56,176 nt of DNA from Chara braunii (GCA_003427395.1 BFEA01000005.1:6186993-6243168), one strand, 5' to 3'. Shown: positions 43,567 through 54,842, counted from the stretch's first letter. Numbers and translations: made by a program. Notes: generated by a model from the sequence alone, not told the origin.

Positions 43567-43625
43567 ATAGACTCACGTGTTGACGTGCTCGGGCCAGCGG
43601 CGACAGCGCAGATCCGCTGCTCGAG

Positions 43626-44498
43626 TTATTGAGTAGCCGCTTGATGCGCCTGTGCGCCAGCGATGAGTGTTTCGACGTTGATCTCCAAGGCGTCGAGGCA
43701 ATCAGCAGTGTTGGAGCAGCTGACGACGGGGGTGGCGACGGGTCGTTGCTCCAGATGCTTTAGGCGGCTGTTGACTTGCTTAACCTCGCTGTCGAGGGAA
43801 TGGATGTCCTCTTGTTGTGCAATGCACGTCGCCATGAAGTTCGTGAGATGGGAGAGCAACAACGAGATTTTGAGTCCAATGTCGCTGAATGCGCCACCCT
43901 TGGCCTCGCTCCGCCATTCCGTTGGCATAGTGAGTAAGACTCTCTCCTCTCCGAATACCTTTTCGCGCCGCATGGTACTTTCTTCATGGGCAGCCTTTGC
44001 TGCTGCCTCATCGTGTTGGCGTTGTTGTTCCACCGCCAGCAGACGCGTTGTCTTTGCATCCTCTGCCTTCTTCTTCTCCGCGGCTGCTACCGCATCCGAC
44101 CGTTGCTTAGCTTCGGTAATCAAAACCAGCATCCGAGCCTGAAAGGCCTCGGTCGTTCCCCCTGGCTTCAGGTCCATGACGGCTGTTCGAGAGCGCGTGA
44201 GCATAGGCCAAGCGGAGGAACTGCTGTTGTGGCACTCTATGCTGCTGATGTGGCGTTGTTCGACTGCTGACATGGCATAGTTGTCGGCTGACGCGTCACT
44301 GCTGACGTAGCTTGCTGACATGGCCTGCTCACGTGGCCTACTGACGTGGCAACTCACCAATGCCGCAGTAGGGAGTACCCGAAGACAGATGAGAAGGAAA
44401 GAAAGAAGGGTGCAACAACATAGGTGGGGGGTGGGTGGGATTGATCGCCCAGATAAGGAGCCACTAATCAAAAGAGAAAAGTTCGAACTTTGTTGCAA
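43626..44498 (-). pseudogene. Gag N-terminal region with coiled coil
   Basis: This 290-codon minus frame ends 59 bp before the capsid frame begins. It has MLTRSRTAVMDLKPGG, then a long Ala/Glu/Lys-rich coiled-coil stretch (EAKQRSDAVAAAEKKKAEDA and EEQRQHDEAAAKAAHEES-like sequence, about residues 130-175). A second helical segment follows (EDIHSLDSEVKQVNSRLKHL, about residues 238-257). The first ~90 residues, with a hydrophobic Leu/Cys run, probably lie outside the true gene, whose start may be MSASYVSSD or MLTRSRTAV. Position and coil fit the N-terminus of plant gypsy Gag. It is separated by a frame break from the capsid. Confidence 0.65.
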
Positions 44499-45053
44499 AA
44501 AACAAAATCGAGAAATTAATAATTAGAAAAAAAAACTCGACTTTGCAAGTTCAGTAGGTCTCCCAATCCCCCTCAAATTCAACAATAATTAATAAAAAAA
44601 AAAAAATTGAATTGTAGACTGCAAATGATGAACAATAATAATAATGAATGATAAATAACGAAACTGTGAAAAATTTCTGCAATGTTCTAGGAATTATGGA
44701 AAAAAAAAAATTGGAGTTTATCAGATGAGAATATGTGCAGAAAATAATGAACTGCTAGAGAGGTTTTTCGTAAAAAGAATTTCGGAATCTTGAAATAACG
44801 GGAAACAAACAACGACATAAAAGTTATCGTGACCACTAAAATGCATGAAAATAAAGAGATCAACGCAAAAACAAGATCCAAGAAAAAAAATCAGAATAAC
44901 AGGCAATAGAGGAAATCTAAGATGCAGTGCTATTTTGGAAGCTGTGAATTTTCAAAAAACGAATTTGCGCAGAAAAAAAAATTCCGAATGAGAAAAAATA
45001 TACGATTTTTCGTAGTTAGGTCCAAATTCGCGATTTTGGGGACTAATTAGTGT
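44499..45053. other. A-rich leader between LTR and gag
   Basis: AT-rich, low-complexity sequence with several A runs (for example 44596-44606 and 44700-44710). It would be the untranslated leader of the minus-strand element. No gene. Confidence 0.55.
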
Positions 45054-45083
45054 GACCTAATCAATCAACCAATCAATCAATCC

Positions 45084-45137
<54 letters not shown>

Positions 45138-45187
45138 GACTAATCAATCATTCATCGATCAATCAATCAATCAATCAATCAATCAAT
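45054..45187. repeat. (AATC)n microsatellite
   Basis: Near-perfect CAAT tetranucleotide repeats, slightly interrupted at about 45137-45155. Confidence 0.97.
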
Positions 45188-45236
45188 TGGTTCTCGCACA
45201 CGTGTCAGATCAGGTTTGTCCGGATTCACGTGCGGA

Positions 45237-45248
45237 GCTCCGATACCA
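45237..45248 (-). other. Primer-binding site, tRNA-Met type
   Basis: The plus strand GCTCCGATACCA gives TGGTATCGGAGC on the minus strand, one base different from the canonical TGGTATCAGAGC. It is two bases from the LTR end at 45251 and upstream of gag on the same strand. Confidence 0.75.
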
Positions 45249-45250
45249 AC

Positions 45251-45716
45251 TGATACATGCCCAGTTGGGCAATGTATAGGGAGCCAAGGATCCGCAATGT
45301 GATGAAAAGGATTGAATGGACAATGCAATGTCAGTGGAACATCAACAGGCAAAGTACATCCTAATACATACAAAATGACACAAAGTAGCGTAGCGGAAGA
45401 CTCAAAGATAAGTCCTGACCTGACCGGGACAGACGCGACATCGCATCATACACCACACATGTGAGAGGAGGAGGTGGGACTGCACACATGGAAGAAAGGT
45501 CCCTCCTTTGTACACGCACATGGTGAGGTACCACAAATGAGAGATGGGGGGAGAGGCGAGATGAAGACGGAGGCGAGAAAGACAACCGAGATCGCAATAG
45601 CGCAGTCCAAAAATAGTCCCTTGCCAATGTCCAATCAATGTCTGCCTCAAAAATGTCGGATCCGATCATGGGCACCCTGCCCACAGTAACCCCTGCCTGT
45701 ATCCTCTACCTGTAAC

Positions 45717-45793
<77 letters not shown>

Positions 45794-46321
45794 ATAAGAA
45801 GAAGAAGGAGAAGTAAGGAGGGAGAGGAGAGGGAGACCGACGAAGAGGAAGAAGATGTCACCTTCCTCGCTGTCTCACTTGCAGGTGCTACCACCTAGCT
45901 GATCGGCGTCTTGTTGTCGTCGTATGCAGGTCGTGGGCGCACAGGAAGTCCCATCTATGGCACCACGCGAGTCCCTTAACGCAGGTATGGCCTCCGTCCC
46001 TTTGCCTCCCGGTGTTCATCCTCCAGGTACTAGCCTCAAAACGGCCTACTTGGTCTGGGCCCCTACCGGGTATCTAGACCGTGTTGCTGATGCACCGAGG
46101 CGTCAAAAACGCGTCTGGCCTGAAATGGCCTCGTCCCTGTGTACCTGGCCCAAGGCGTCGCCTTGGGACCTGCAATCTGAAACGACGTCTGAACAGTACC
46201 CACGGCCTGTAGGGCCGTCGTGGGTCTCCTGGGTGAGTGTTGGATGGCACGCGGCCTGGGGACCCCTCAGCAACCGTCGGACCGTTTAATTGGGGCCCGT
46301 GTGCAGGCGGAGCATGTAACA
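45251..46321 (-). repeat. 5' LTR of the host gypsy-type element
   Basis: It begins TGATACATG and is best ended at CATGTAACA (46321), giving imperfect terminal inverted repeats and a 1071-bp LTR. A shorter end at 45717 (CTGTAACA) is possible. It contains (CT)n at 45719-45793. The left boundary next to the primer site is firm; the right one is less so. No matching 3' LTR was found to the left of 20916. Confidence 0.6.

Positions 46322-46323
<2 letters not shown>

Positions 46324-46402
<79 letters not shown>
46324..46402. repeat. (CT)n-(TA)n compound microsatellite
   Basis: About 38 bp of CT followed by about 42 bp of TA. Confidence 0.97.
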
Positions 46403-46403
<1 letters not shown>

Positions 46404-46429
46404 TTGAGGATTGGCAAGGACCCAAGATT

Positions 46430-47425
46430 TAAAAAGACTCACTGAAAGAAAGAGAGGTCAATAGACTCGACCAACACCCCAACTACATGAGAACGAGAAG
46501 CGGATGGCTTGGACATTGTAAAAGAAACAGAAAAGTAAGCAATCAAGAAAGAAAGAAAATAAGTATGTGGGAGGGATTATGTGTTGACCCTGAATGGGGG
46601 TTGTGCTTGTCTATATTACATTCAGTGTCCAGGTGAGTAGCCCTTAAGATGCCTTCAACTGGACAGCGCCCGGATAGGCCGGGCGGCGAAAAGGGGACAA
46701 AAGCTAAATGGGTTGTGAACATAGCCTTCCCCCATGGATGAATCTTTATGCATGTTTTCACGTCCTTTAACAGAAATTGGTCTGAATCGTTGTGGTCTGC
46801 AAAAACGTCAATTGGCCGATAATGTCGTCGAGTCGCATGAGTATGAGGGTGGGACTCCGAAAGCACTAAGGGGTGCATAGACAAGCAATGAAATGTGATG
46901 CATGAAAGGTGAAGGATGTATGAGATAGCAGATGCCAGCAAATAGATCGGCTAGAGGTGGGAGTTGAGGGCACCCTAGTGAGGCCGTAGGGGCCAACATG
47001 GCTCAGTCCGCGGGCCTAAGCTGAGGGGTGCCCCTCCACCTCAACAACGTTCTAAGACTTTACGCCTAACGAATGGATGTGTAGCCCAAGGAAGACGCTT
47101 GGCCTACGCACAAGAGAAGAAAAACTCCCAAAAGATTCCCTGGACTGCTTGGGTATTGAAAGGAGCAATTGTCTACGAACATAATAGAGTATCGAGAAAA
47201 GGATGTTTGAGACTACCCACCTAGCGAGAAAATTGAGCTACATCCCCCAATGTGAAAGCTCTCTCGCTTGTTGGCCCACCCCCATCCATCTCAAAGCACT
47301 AGGTGGGGGTGGCCCTGTGACGAATGGCTCTTCGACCTAAGCAGAGCGTGGGCAGAGCCGAGCCAACTGGGACCCGCCGACGGGTCGACTCAAGCTCGAA
47401 AATCTAACAAGGTGGGGCCCTACAC
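46430..47425 (+). repeat. LTR-like ~1-kb dispersed repeat, copy 2
   Basis: Homologous to 3235-4257 (see there), ending GGGGCCCTACA. The sequence after it (CCGTACTGGGC) does not resemble a primer-binding site. It is therefore probably a solo or 3' LTR. Confidence 0.6.
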
Positions 47426-48540
47426 CGTACTGGGCTTGAGTCCGTATATAAGTACCGGACTCAAGTACGGTCCTGAGGGCGAAAGTGAAAATGCCTCAGG
47501 GCCAGAACTGAAAATCGGAAGTCTGAGAGTGGGCGCCATAATATCGAATGGCGCCAAGCATCCAAAATCCGTAAGTGTCAAAAGAAGGAATTTGAAAACA
47601 TGTGTCAGAATGCAGATGCCGCCAACTGTCCGAAATCATAAAAGCAAGAATAAAAAACAGAAAGAATTGTAAAACAAAAAAACAAAAACTAATACAGCAA
47701 GCTGGCATGTGGTAACCCACAGACCAGGGATCGAGCCCTGGCAGAGTCTGTAATAATTACATATATTATTTTGTTTTTTGGAACACACACAAAACAAAAA
47801 TTGACATTAACTATTTCATCAGAATGATATTGAAAGAGATGACGGTGAGCAGAGGACCATGAAACCTTCACCAGTAACTCACCATACAAGTCCAAGGTGT
47901 AGCTCAGTAAGGTGGAGGGTCAACTAGTTGACAGGTTGACGAATGGCAAGTTGACGGGTACTCCAAGTCAGCAATAAGGATGTGGGCAGGGGTTGAGGCC
48001 TGCTTAAAGGCATATTCACATTATAGACCTTTTCACCTGATTTTTTAGGAGCATCAGTACGGCTCCTATTCCACTGGCAAGTTGTAAATTTACATCAGGA
48101 AACTAACACACACCTCCTTTCATCGGTTGAAGGATCCCTAGTCACCATTGGTTAGTCTATTTTCATAGAGGATTGATTATCAGTTTGCCTCTCTCCAATA
48201 GTTCCTCTCAGACTCGGTGGCCTAGATTGCCAGGTTAACTCGATAAACTAGAATCTATGGAGGTTGATTTTTTGGGACAGAGACAGGATTTGCATTCTTG
48301 GTTGGAATGTAATTTGGATCCCATAGCTCTCTCCCAAACCTACCTTCAACATCCGATTGTCCCATCATGCTCGCCTATTGCAATCATAGGTGGTAGTGAG
48401 GAGGTTTTAGGTAGTGTGTTGCCTACTGCAACTTTGGGGGCCCCAAATTTTCCCCATTACATTTTCTGTTGTTATGGGTTTAAGTCGTGTACTGGGTCTT
48501 GATAATTTGCTCGAGTGTTGGGGTTGACGTTCGGGTTTGT
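47426..48540. other. No recognisable feature
   Basis: A short inverted repeat TACTGGGCTTGAGTCC/GGACTCAAGTACGG-type lies near 47434-47473, and CCAGGG/CCCTGG near 47724. An 81-codon plus frame at 48257-48502 has no motif. Confidence 0.4.
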
Positions 48541-48554
48541 GATTCATCGAGTGT

Positions 48555-48705
48555 GGTTTCTAGTTTGGGTATGGTTGGGGTCAGATTTGGGTTAGGTTTG
48601 GGTGAGATTTGCGTTAGGTTTGGTGTAGGGTTGGGTTAGGTTTGGGTTAGGTTCGGGTTAGGTTTGGTTAGGTTTTGGTTAGGCTTGGGTTAGGTTTGCG
48701 TTTAC
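48555..48705. repeat. Degenerate GGGTTAGGTTT repeat
   Basis: Tandem words such as TTTGGGTTAGGTT and TTCGGGTTAGGTT recur every 12-13 bp, with variants. They resemble telomere-type DNA but are neither exact TTAGGG nor TTTAGGG arrays. Confidence 0.75.
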
Positions 48706-49028
48706 GTTATAAACAAATCAGCATGCAGGTTAGACAAGTTGGTTTGCCAATTATCATAATCGTTTTGATTTATCTCAATATAATTCAATTAACAGTAGCA
48801 ATCAATTTTTTAATATTGATATACATAAAGATGCAAAATTTACCAGTAACTTCAATAAGAGGTTTGAATATACTGAAAAAAAGTAGTTCTAGGAGTCTAC
48901 CAGAGAGTATCGAGTTTAGTCCCACAAGAGTATGCAAAGAGGCAATGCTAATTGCACTGACAAACTGGCAGAGAGGAAGAAAAAAACAGAAGAATCTCAG
49001 AGCATGGCCAAGGAAAGTAGGACAAAGG

Positions 49029-49682
49029 TCACATTATACACACTGTCGTTCGCACCTGCAAATGTGCTACCAGCTTTTCGAATTGCTTGAGGGAGCGTGC
49101 CACATCATGACCATGTTTTCCACGCAAATATGGACCAGGGAGAAACTGAGTGCCTCCAGTTGCATTATCCTTTGATGAATTAACGGCAGAATCCTTGCCA
49201 TGATCTTGAGTGTTGCTGCTACCCTGACCTACTGTTGTTGTTGTGGCTGTTGTTGTTCCTGATGTTGTTCCTGTTGCTGCTGCTATAGCTTTTGGTATTG
49301 TTGGTGCTGTGTTTTTTGTTGTTGCTGCTGCCCCTGATGTTTCACCGCTTCTCTCACTCTTTCCCTGTGCTCTTGTTGTACCTCTTGCCGTTGTTATTGT
49401 TGTTGCAACTGATGTTTCAACACTTCCGCCACTCTTTCCTACTGTCGCTGTTGTTGTCCCTGTTGCTCCTGATGTTTCAGCTTTGACGTGGGTCTTTCCA
49501 CTGGGAGATTTCACAGTCGATTGTGTGTCTGAAGGCTGGCCACTAAGCAGCAAATAGTTCTTGGTGACTCGTGGCTGTTTCGCCCCATTAGGACTATCTT
49601 TTGTCGATTCTCCTTTCGAAGCCATACCTGCACAACTGAAAAGAAAACAAACACGAGACACCAGCATTGGATAAGAACACAT
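49029..49682 (-). CDS. Hypothetical Ser/Thr-rich protein exon
   Basis: This 217-codon minus frame is the best candidate for a host gene. The likely start is ATG at 49624 (MASKGESTKDSPNGAKQPRV), preceded by a pyrimidine tract with TTTTCAG. The central 100 residues form imperfect repeats rich in Ser, Thr, Gly and Ala (KSGGSVETSVATTITT; KSERSGETSGAAATTK), a low-complexity linker type. The C-terminal part, RGKHGHDVARSLKQFEKLVA, looks globular or helical. At HLQ near 49050 the minus strand reads CAG|GTGCGA, a possible splice donor. A pyrimidine-rich TCTGCCAG acceptor lies about 80 bp further on, so the gene may continue leftward. I recognise no family. Confidence 0.4.
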   Translation of the reverse strand: MCSYPMLVSRVCFLFSCAGMASKGESTKDSPNGAKQPRVTKNYLLLSGQPSDTQSTVKSPSGKTHVKAETSGATGTTTATVGKSGGSVETSVATTITTARGTTRAQGKSERSGETSGAAATTKNTAPTIPKAIAAATGTTSGTTTATTTTVGQGSSNTQDHGKDSAVNSSKDNATGGTQFLPGPYLRGKHGHDVARSLKQFEKLVAHLQVRTTVCIM

Positions 49683-49748
49683 ACCAATTCAACAATCGAC
49701 GGAAACCACTGAGCAACAGAGCAGGATGTCTATTTTGCTTCCTCGTTC

Positions 49749-49751
<3 letters not shown>

Positions 49752-49781
<30 letters not shown>
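49752..49781. repeat. Poly(T) tract
   Basis: About 30 Ts, just upstream (minus sense) of the Ser/Thr-rich frame. The region 49782-50309 has no recognisable gene. Confidence 0.95.
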
Positions 49782-49783
<2 letters not shown>

Positions 49784-50309
49784 TTGTGTAAGGAATATGA
49801 GTGCGAACGATATACAGAAAACCAAGTTGCGAAATCACACAGATGTTCAAGTAGTCGTGTACAAGCATAGAGCACAATTGCACCGAGAATCCATCCAAAT
49901 AGAGAAATACAATGAAGTAATGAGCCAATGTTCAAGCCCTCAGGCCACACCAACACAGTATCCAAAGTCGCTCCTCTCTGTCTGCCGCCCAGCGCCTAGC
50001 CTACCCTACTCGACGATCCTACCTACAACTGTGTTCACGCAACAGGCTCACTTCGACTTTCAAAGACCAATGTACATGATGTCAACACCATAGTCGACCT
50101 CTCTTCATGCACCAGGTACGGATCACGTCACCCTCATCAGACCTTGATAACCTACACACTCGCCTCCTTCCCTGAAGACCACCTGATCGACCTCTTACCC
50201 CCTAGCGCCCAGCAGCCCGGCTATGGCTGCCCGTGCTTCGCTGTCCGTGCTTCGTTGCCCTGCAGCGCCCCACTTCACCTCAACACCACAAGTGGTTAAC
50301 GACCTACTG

Positions 50310-51010
50310 AAATTTCAGAATGAAATCGCTGAAATGGCCTGAAGACACCTCAGGTCGTTTCCAGAGTTTCAGGTGGTTTGAAGGTCAGATTTTATGTTCG
50401 TTTTTTTTTTCTTCCTGTTTTTTGTTTTGGTTCAACATTGTTGTGTGCCACTTCATGTCATTTCAGGATTTTCGGGTGGGGAAACCTGAAACCTCTTAAA
50501 TGATTTGAAGTGGCTGAAGTTGAAGCTTCTAAAAGCGGTTTCAAATGCCCCCATGCAAATTTTTGGGTTGGGGCATCTGAAACCGTTTTCAGATTTTCAG
50601 CCACTTCAAGTCATTTCAAGAGTTCCGTGTGGGGAGACCTGAAACCTCTGAAATGACCTGAAGTGGCAGAAACTTCTGAAAACGGTTTCAGGTCCCCCCA
50701 TCCAAGTGATTGGGCAGGGGGACCTGAAACCGCTTCCAGAATCTTCAGCCACTTCATGTTATTTCAGGAGTTTCAGGTGGGGAGACCTGAAACCTCTAAA
50801 ATGGCCTGAAGTGGTTGAACTTTCTGAAAGTGGTTCTAGGTCTCCCATCCAAATGCTTGGATGGGGGGACGTGAAACCGCTTTCAAAAGTTTCAAACACT
50901 TCAGGTCATCTCAGAGGTTTCAGGTGGGGACATGAAACCTCTTAAATGACCTGAAGTGGTTGAAGCTTCTGAAGACGGTTTCAGGTCCCCCCATCCAAGT
51001 ACTCAACACC
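50310..51010. repeat. ~145-bp satellite whose unit is a long palindrome
   Basis: Units recur every 144-148 bp (GGTCCCCCCATCC or its equivalent at 50547, 50691, 50839 and 50983). Within a unit the two halves are reverse complements. For example, around 50925 CACTTCAGGTCAT...AGAGGTTTCA pairs with TGAAACCTCT...ATGACCTGAAGTG, extending outward through GAAACCG/CGGTTTC to GGATGGGGGGAC/GTCCCCCCATCC, arms of about 60 nt with mismatches. Unit junctions (GGTCCCCC...GGGGGACC) are inverted repeats as well. The GDLKPL-type peptide frames are by-products. Non-coding. Confidence 0.88.
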
Positions 51011-51362
51011 CGTATTAAGCAGTTGAAAATGACCTGAAAATATAGGCATTTGTTAACCTTCTCTCAAAGAAGACAAACGAAAAAAAAAGGGGGGGAAAAA
51101 AAACAAAACCAATGAAACAAAGGCCTATTTCAGGTCCCGTGTGTCCAGCACCCATGTACTAATTTGACCTCCAATCTTTCGTCATAGTCCGATAACGAGT
51201 TGCTCCCACAACCCGCATCTAGATGATTATATTGTTCGGGGGGGTCTTATTCGAGGCCTACGACACACGTAGGCAGAAAAAACTCTGAGCCGCTTTTTAT
51301 TATTATTACCTATACTAAAAGACGAACAAACGGAAGAATGAAGAAAAAAAAAGGAAAAAGGG
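51011..51362. other. No recognisable feature
   Basis: Unassigned sequence leading into a poly(A) tract. Confidence 0.4.

Positions 51363-51443
<81 letters not shown>
51363..51443. repeat. Poly(A) tract, 81 nt
   Basis: An uninterrupted A run preceded by A/G-rich sequence and followed at 51530-51610 by GAA/GAG-rich sequence. Confidence 0.97.
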
Positions 51444-51445
<2 letters not shown>

Positions 51446-52740
51446 AGTGTTATGATCCTGGCCAATTTCGAGATACACATCCATTAGATAGTACAATGTC
51501 GTCCAATTGCAGAAAGAAAAGAATGAACTTGAGAGGAGAGAGAGAATTATTGGAAGAAGAAGAAGTAAGGAAGAAGATGAAGAAGAAGTAAGGAAGAAGA
51601 AGGAGATGATGTACACCATCATAGACACATGACAAGGCTCTTCTTCTTCGCCCCACAATCTCTTCCTCCTTATCTCCCCCTTCTCTTATTCATACAAGAA
51701 GTAATAATACAATGTTGAATGGTTGATCCAGAATCAATATCCGAGTTCCTCTTCTACTGTCGGCATCACTTGAGGTCCACCATAGCCATGGCCGCCTCTT
51801 CCTCCCTTCATCATAATAGGCCGAGGCTATGGCGGACTACTAGGTCTTTCCCAGATGCCCAAAAGACAACCCAAAGCAGCTATGGCTGCTCCAACTCAGG
51901 CCGCCATGCCCGACTCTGCCTTGAAGCTTCTTGGTGTAGCTCTTCCCAGTTGGGGACTCCCTGTTGCAGCGCCTACCAAGGTGATGAAGATGGCTGCCAC
52001 CATAGCCAGGTAAGTACCCCTGGCACTCCTTCCCCTTCTTGTCCTCCTTCCTCCTCCGTGTCCTTCTCCTTCCCCCAGTGCGCTGCTCTGGATAGCGCTG
52101 CTCCAGTCGGCGCTCCAACCAGTGTGTCGCCAAACTTGCACACCGAGAATGAGGTCGGGATCTTCGCCCGACTGGGAGATATAGCGGCATGCTTGCCTCT
52201 TCGGGCGGTGACTTCCAAGGCGCTCGACCTTCCAAGCAACCGGTACCTCCTCCCTTTCGGAGGGAAACATCATTGCAGACTCTGATATTACCCGTACAGG
52301 CCCTACACCCAGACTGGTTGGACTGGTACCCACCTAGACCTAACCTACAACTACTGGGCCTCTAAAAATGCCACTTTTGTCTTCTTCTACTCAGCCTCCA
52401 GTACCGGCACATCTACCTCTTCAAGGTGCGGTACCGGCCTACCTGCTAATTGAGTGTTTTTCTCGCTGCAATCCCTCAATGTCACGACCACAGGTAAGTA
52501 CCGTCCCTGAGGGCCCAATGAACGAGCAAGTGCCCTTGCGGACCACACACATACTCAAGCCAACCAACAACCATACAGGCACAGTCATACACACACTCAA
52601 GCCAACCCGCACTCAGACAGACATGCAGTCCAGCAAGCGTGCACACACAGACTTAGTAGCAAGCGGAAAACTCGGCAAGGCATTCAGTTTATGGGCAAAA
52701 ACTCAAAAATCAGCCGTGAGTTTCAATCCATGTTTGGACG
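51444..52740. other. Unassigned region with splice-donor-like words
   Basis: A 188-codon plus frame (51719-52285) overlaps minus frames of 131-145 codons over the same span, and none has a motif. CAG|GTAAGTACC occurs at about 52007 and CAG|GTAAGTACCG at about 52492, both matching a strong 5' splice-site consensus. Short transcribed exons are possible but not shown. A poly(A) tract at about 52750-52772 follows. Confidence 0.35.
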
Positions 52741-52772
52741 GGTCATCACAAAAAAAAAAAAAAAAAAAAAAA

Positions 52773-52948
52773 AGGAGAAAAAGAAAGGAGCGTTAAAAAG
52801 ACAGCGGACCCAATCACAATGCTAAATACGGGGACATTGGTGAGAAGGGGAGAGAGAGAGAGAGAGTGCGCCCGATCGCGGAGTTTCTCAGTCCCGCGAG
52901 TTCAGATGCCTAGCTCTCCGTCGTTTGTTCTCTCCTGTCACCTGTATG

Positions 52949-53023
<75 letters not shown>

Positions 53024-53024
53024 C

Positions 53025-53067
<43 letters not shown>

Positions 53068-53187
53068 CCGAGAGAGAGCGAGAGAGAGAGAGAGAGAGAG
53101 ATGGGGGGTCGAGGAAGGGGGTAGGGCGGCGGGAAAGAGGACGGGGGGCCCTGGGGCGTTGAAGGCGCGAAGCGATTTCATTTTCTT
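52773..53187. repeat. (TG)n-(GA)n cassette, copy 1
   Basis: (TG)n at about 52949-53022 and (GA)n at 53023-53100, then GATGGGGGG sequence, CCCTGGGGCGTTGAAGGC and GCGAAGCGATTTCATTTT. The cassette is repeated at 54640-54842, where the last block reads GGGGCGTTGAAGGCGCGAAG. Confidence 0.9.
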
Positions 53188-53189
53188 TC

Positions 53190-53241
53190 ATTTTTTTTTT
53201 TCTTTTTTTTTCTTTTTTTTTCTTTTTTTTTCTTTTTTCTT
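53190..53241. repeat. (T8-9C)n microsatellite
   Basis: Runs of eight to nine Ts separated by single Cs. Confidence 0.95.
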
Positions 53242-53659
53242 TTTGCCAATCGTGCACCAGTGCAAGCCTAACCTCTAGGCCACATAAAATTCACCATAAC
53301 AGTCGTGCACCACAAAAAAAATAACGGCGGAATTACCGCTCGCCATGCCGTCAAAACTGGTACCACGCCACCGTGTGGCATCACCGCCTAATCACACACA
53401 AAAAATTGCCTCCACTGTGACGCAAAAAACCTGCAGCATTTTTCCTTACAATAGTACCGCCGACGTTCTACCAACCGGACAACATAACCTCAAAGAAAAT
53501 GTTGCTGCCGCCGCCAACTTCGGCAGCATGATCCCACCGCATGCATTGTCGTTGCTGCGCCGCTGATCAAGCAGCACCTCCCCACACTCATATAAAAAAA
53601 AAACAGCGGCACTGTGTAGCAAATCCGGCAGCACCTTCCCTTATGAAGGTCTTGATGCC
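53242..53659. other. Non-coding, hairpin-bearing
   Basis: Contains repeated GGCAGCA and CGGCAGC words recalling the 23335 minisatellite, and the hairpin ACCTTC/GAAGGT near 53632. No gene. Confidence 0.45.
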
Positions 53660-54530
53660 GCAGTGGCAGTTCGGCAGCACAACCCCACTAAAATAGGTGT
53701 CGCTTGTCGCGCCGTCCGGACCCTGACGCAGTCTTACCGCCGTTGCACCAGCCCACACACGCAGCACACGCACAAGGGTTGGGCAAAAAGCTTCCAGCCC
53801 TTAGCTATGGCTGCCTCCCTTCTCACTCTCCATCTTTCTGCAGACCTCCACTCCACTACCAACACCTCCACCGGCAGCACCGCCCCTCTCCAGCAGCATG
53901 CAGCAGCCAACCAACATTCACTCAAGTGAATGCCCCAGCAGCGCTGCCACAAGTGTGAGGCTGTTGGGTGGAGTGTTGGCTCTTATAGCTAGTTGATGGC
54001 ATGTGGGCAGCTGCTTTACCCACAACCAGGCAAAATTCGTCAGTGCTCCTGACCCTTTATCTAAATCGATGGTCAGGAGCCCTCTGCCTTGGTTTTCCCT
54101 CACGAGAACCAAGGTCTTTAATCCCCATAAGTACCTGGTCGTTTTCCCAGGCCAGGTGCCCCTGGAAATGGTTGTACCCAGCCATTTTACTGCTGTCTGT
54201 TCAGAACGGACAGGCGCAGTTCCATCAGCCCCTAGAAACTTTCGAGGCTGTACCTGTTCCGCAGTCGCAGCCACATTCGCGACCGTTACTTTTTTTTTTA
54301 TCTTCCCTTCCTTACTTTTCTTTCTTCCTACTCCCTGTATCTACTCTAATTCTGTGGCCACGTATGTGGCCGTTACTTTACCCCTTTCCTTTTGTGTGAG
54401 GCAGCCCGTTGTCCAAAACGAACGGCCACCCCCGTCATTTCACTGAGTCGAACCAGAGTCAAGCTCAGCAGGGTCCTTTCCCTGTGTGCACCCGTATCGG
54501 GCACAAAAAGTGTGCCTGATTCGGGCGCAG
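53660..54530. repeat. Structured dispersed repeat, copy 2
   Basis: Homologous to 23950-24790. After the shared word AGGCAAAATTCGTCA (54028-54042) comes hairpin GCTCCTGACC/GGTCAGGAGC (54045-54080), sequence-unrelated to the hairpin at the same place in copy 1. Other hairpins are CCTTGGTT/AACCAAGG (54087-54114) and GGCCAC/GTGGCC (54356-54371). Confidence 0.75.
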
Positions 54531-54639
54531 TTGGCTAAAGCTGACTTCGAAGGATCAAAGAGCATCGTCGTTATGAACGTTTGGCTGCCATAGGCTAGTT
54601 ACCTCGATGGTAACTCCCCGGAAAAAACGCCCCAATGGC

Positions 54640-54702
54640 CTCTTCCCTTTCTCCCCATGTGCGCCGGTGTTTGTGTGTGTGCGAGAGAGAGAGAGAGAGA
54701 GN

Positions 54703-54766
<64 letters not shown>

Positions 54767-54842
54767 NGGCTGNGGGANGGGGGAGGGACACGGGGAAAAG
54801 GGGGCCCCTGGGGCGTTGAAGGCGCGAAGCAATATCATTTTC
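54640..54842. repeat. (GA)n cassette, copy 2
   Basis: (GA)n at 54683-54762 with ambiguous bases at 54702, 54767, 54773 and 54778, then the same GGGGCGTTGAAGGCGCGAAG block as in copy 1. Confidence 0.9.

Noticed and set aside
51719-52333. 188-codon plus frame and 145-codon minus frame
   Set aside because: They overlap each other, lack motifs and sit between low-complexity tracts; kept only as an unassigned region.
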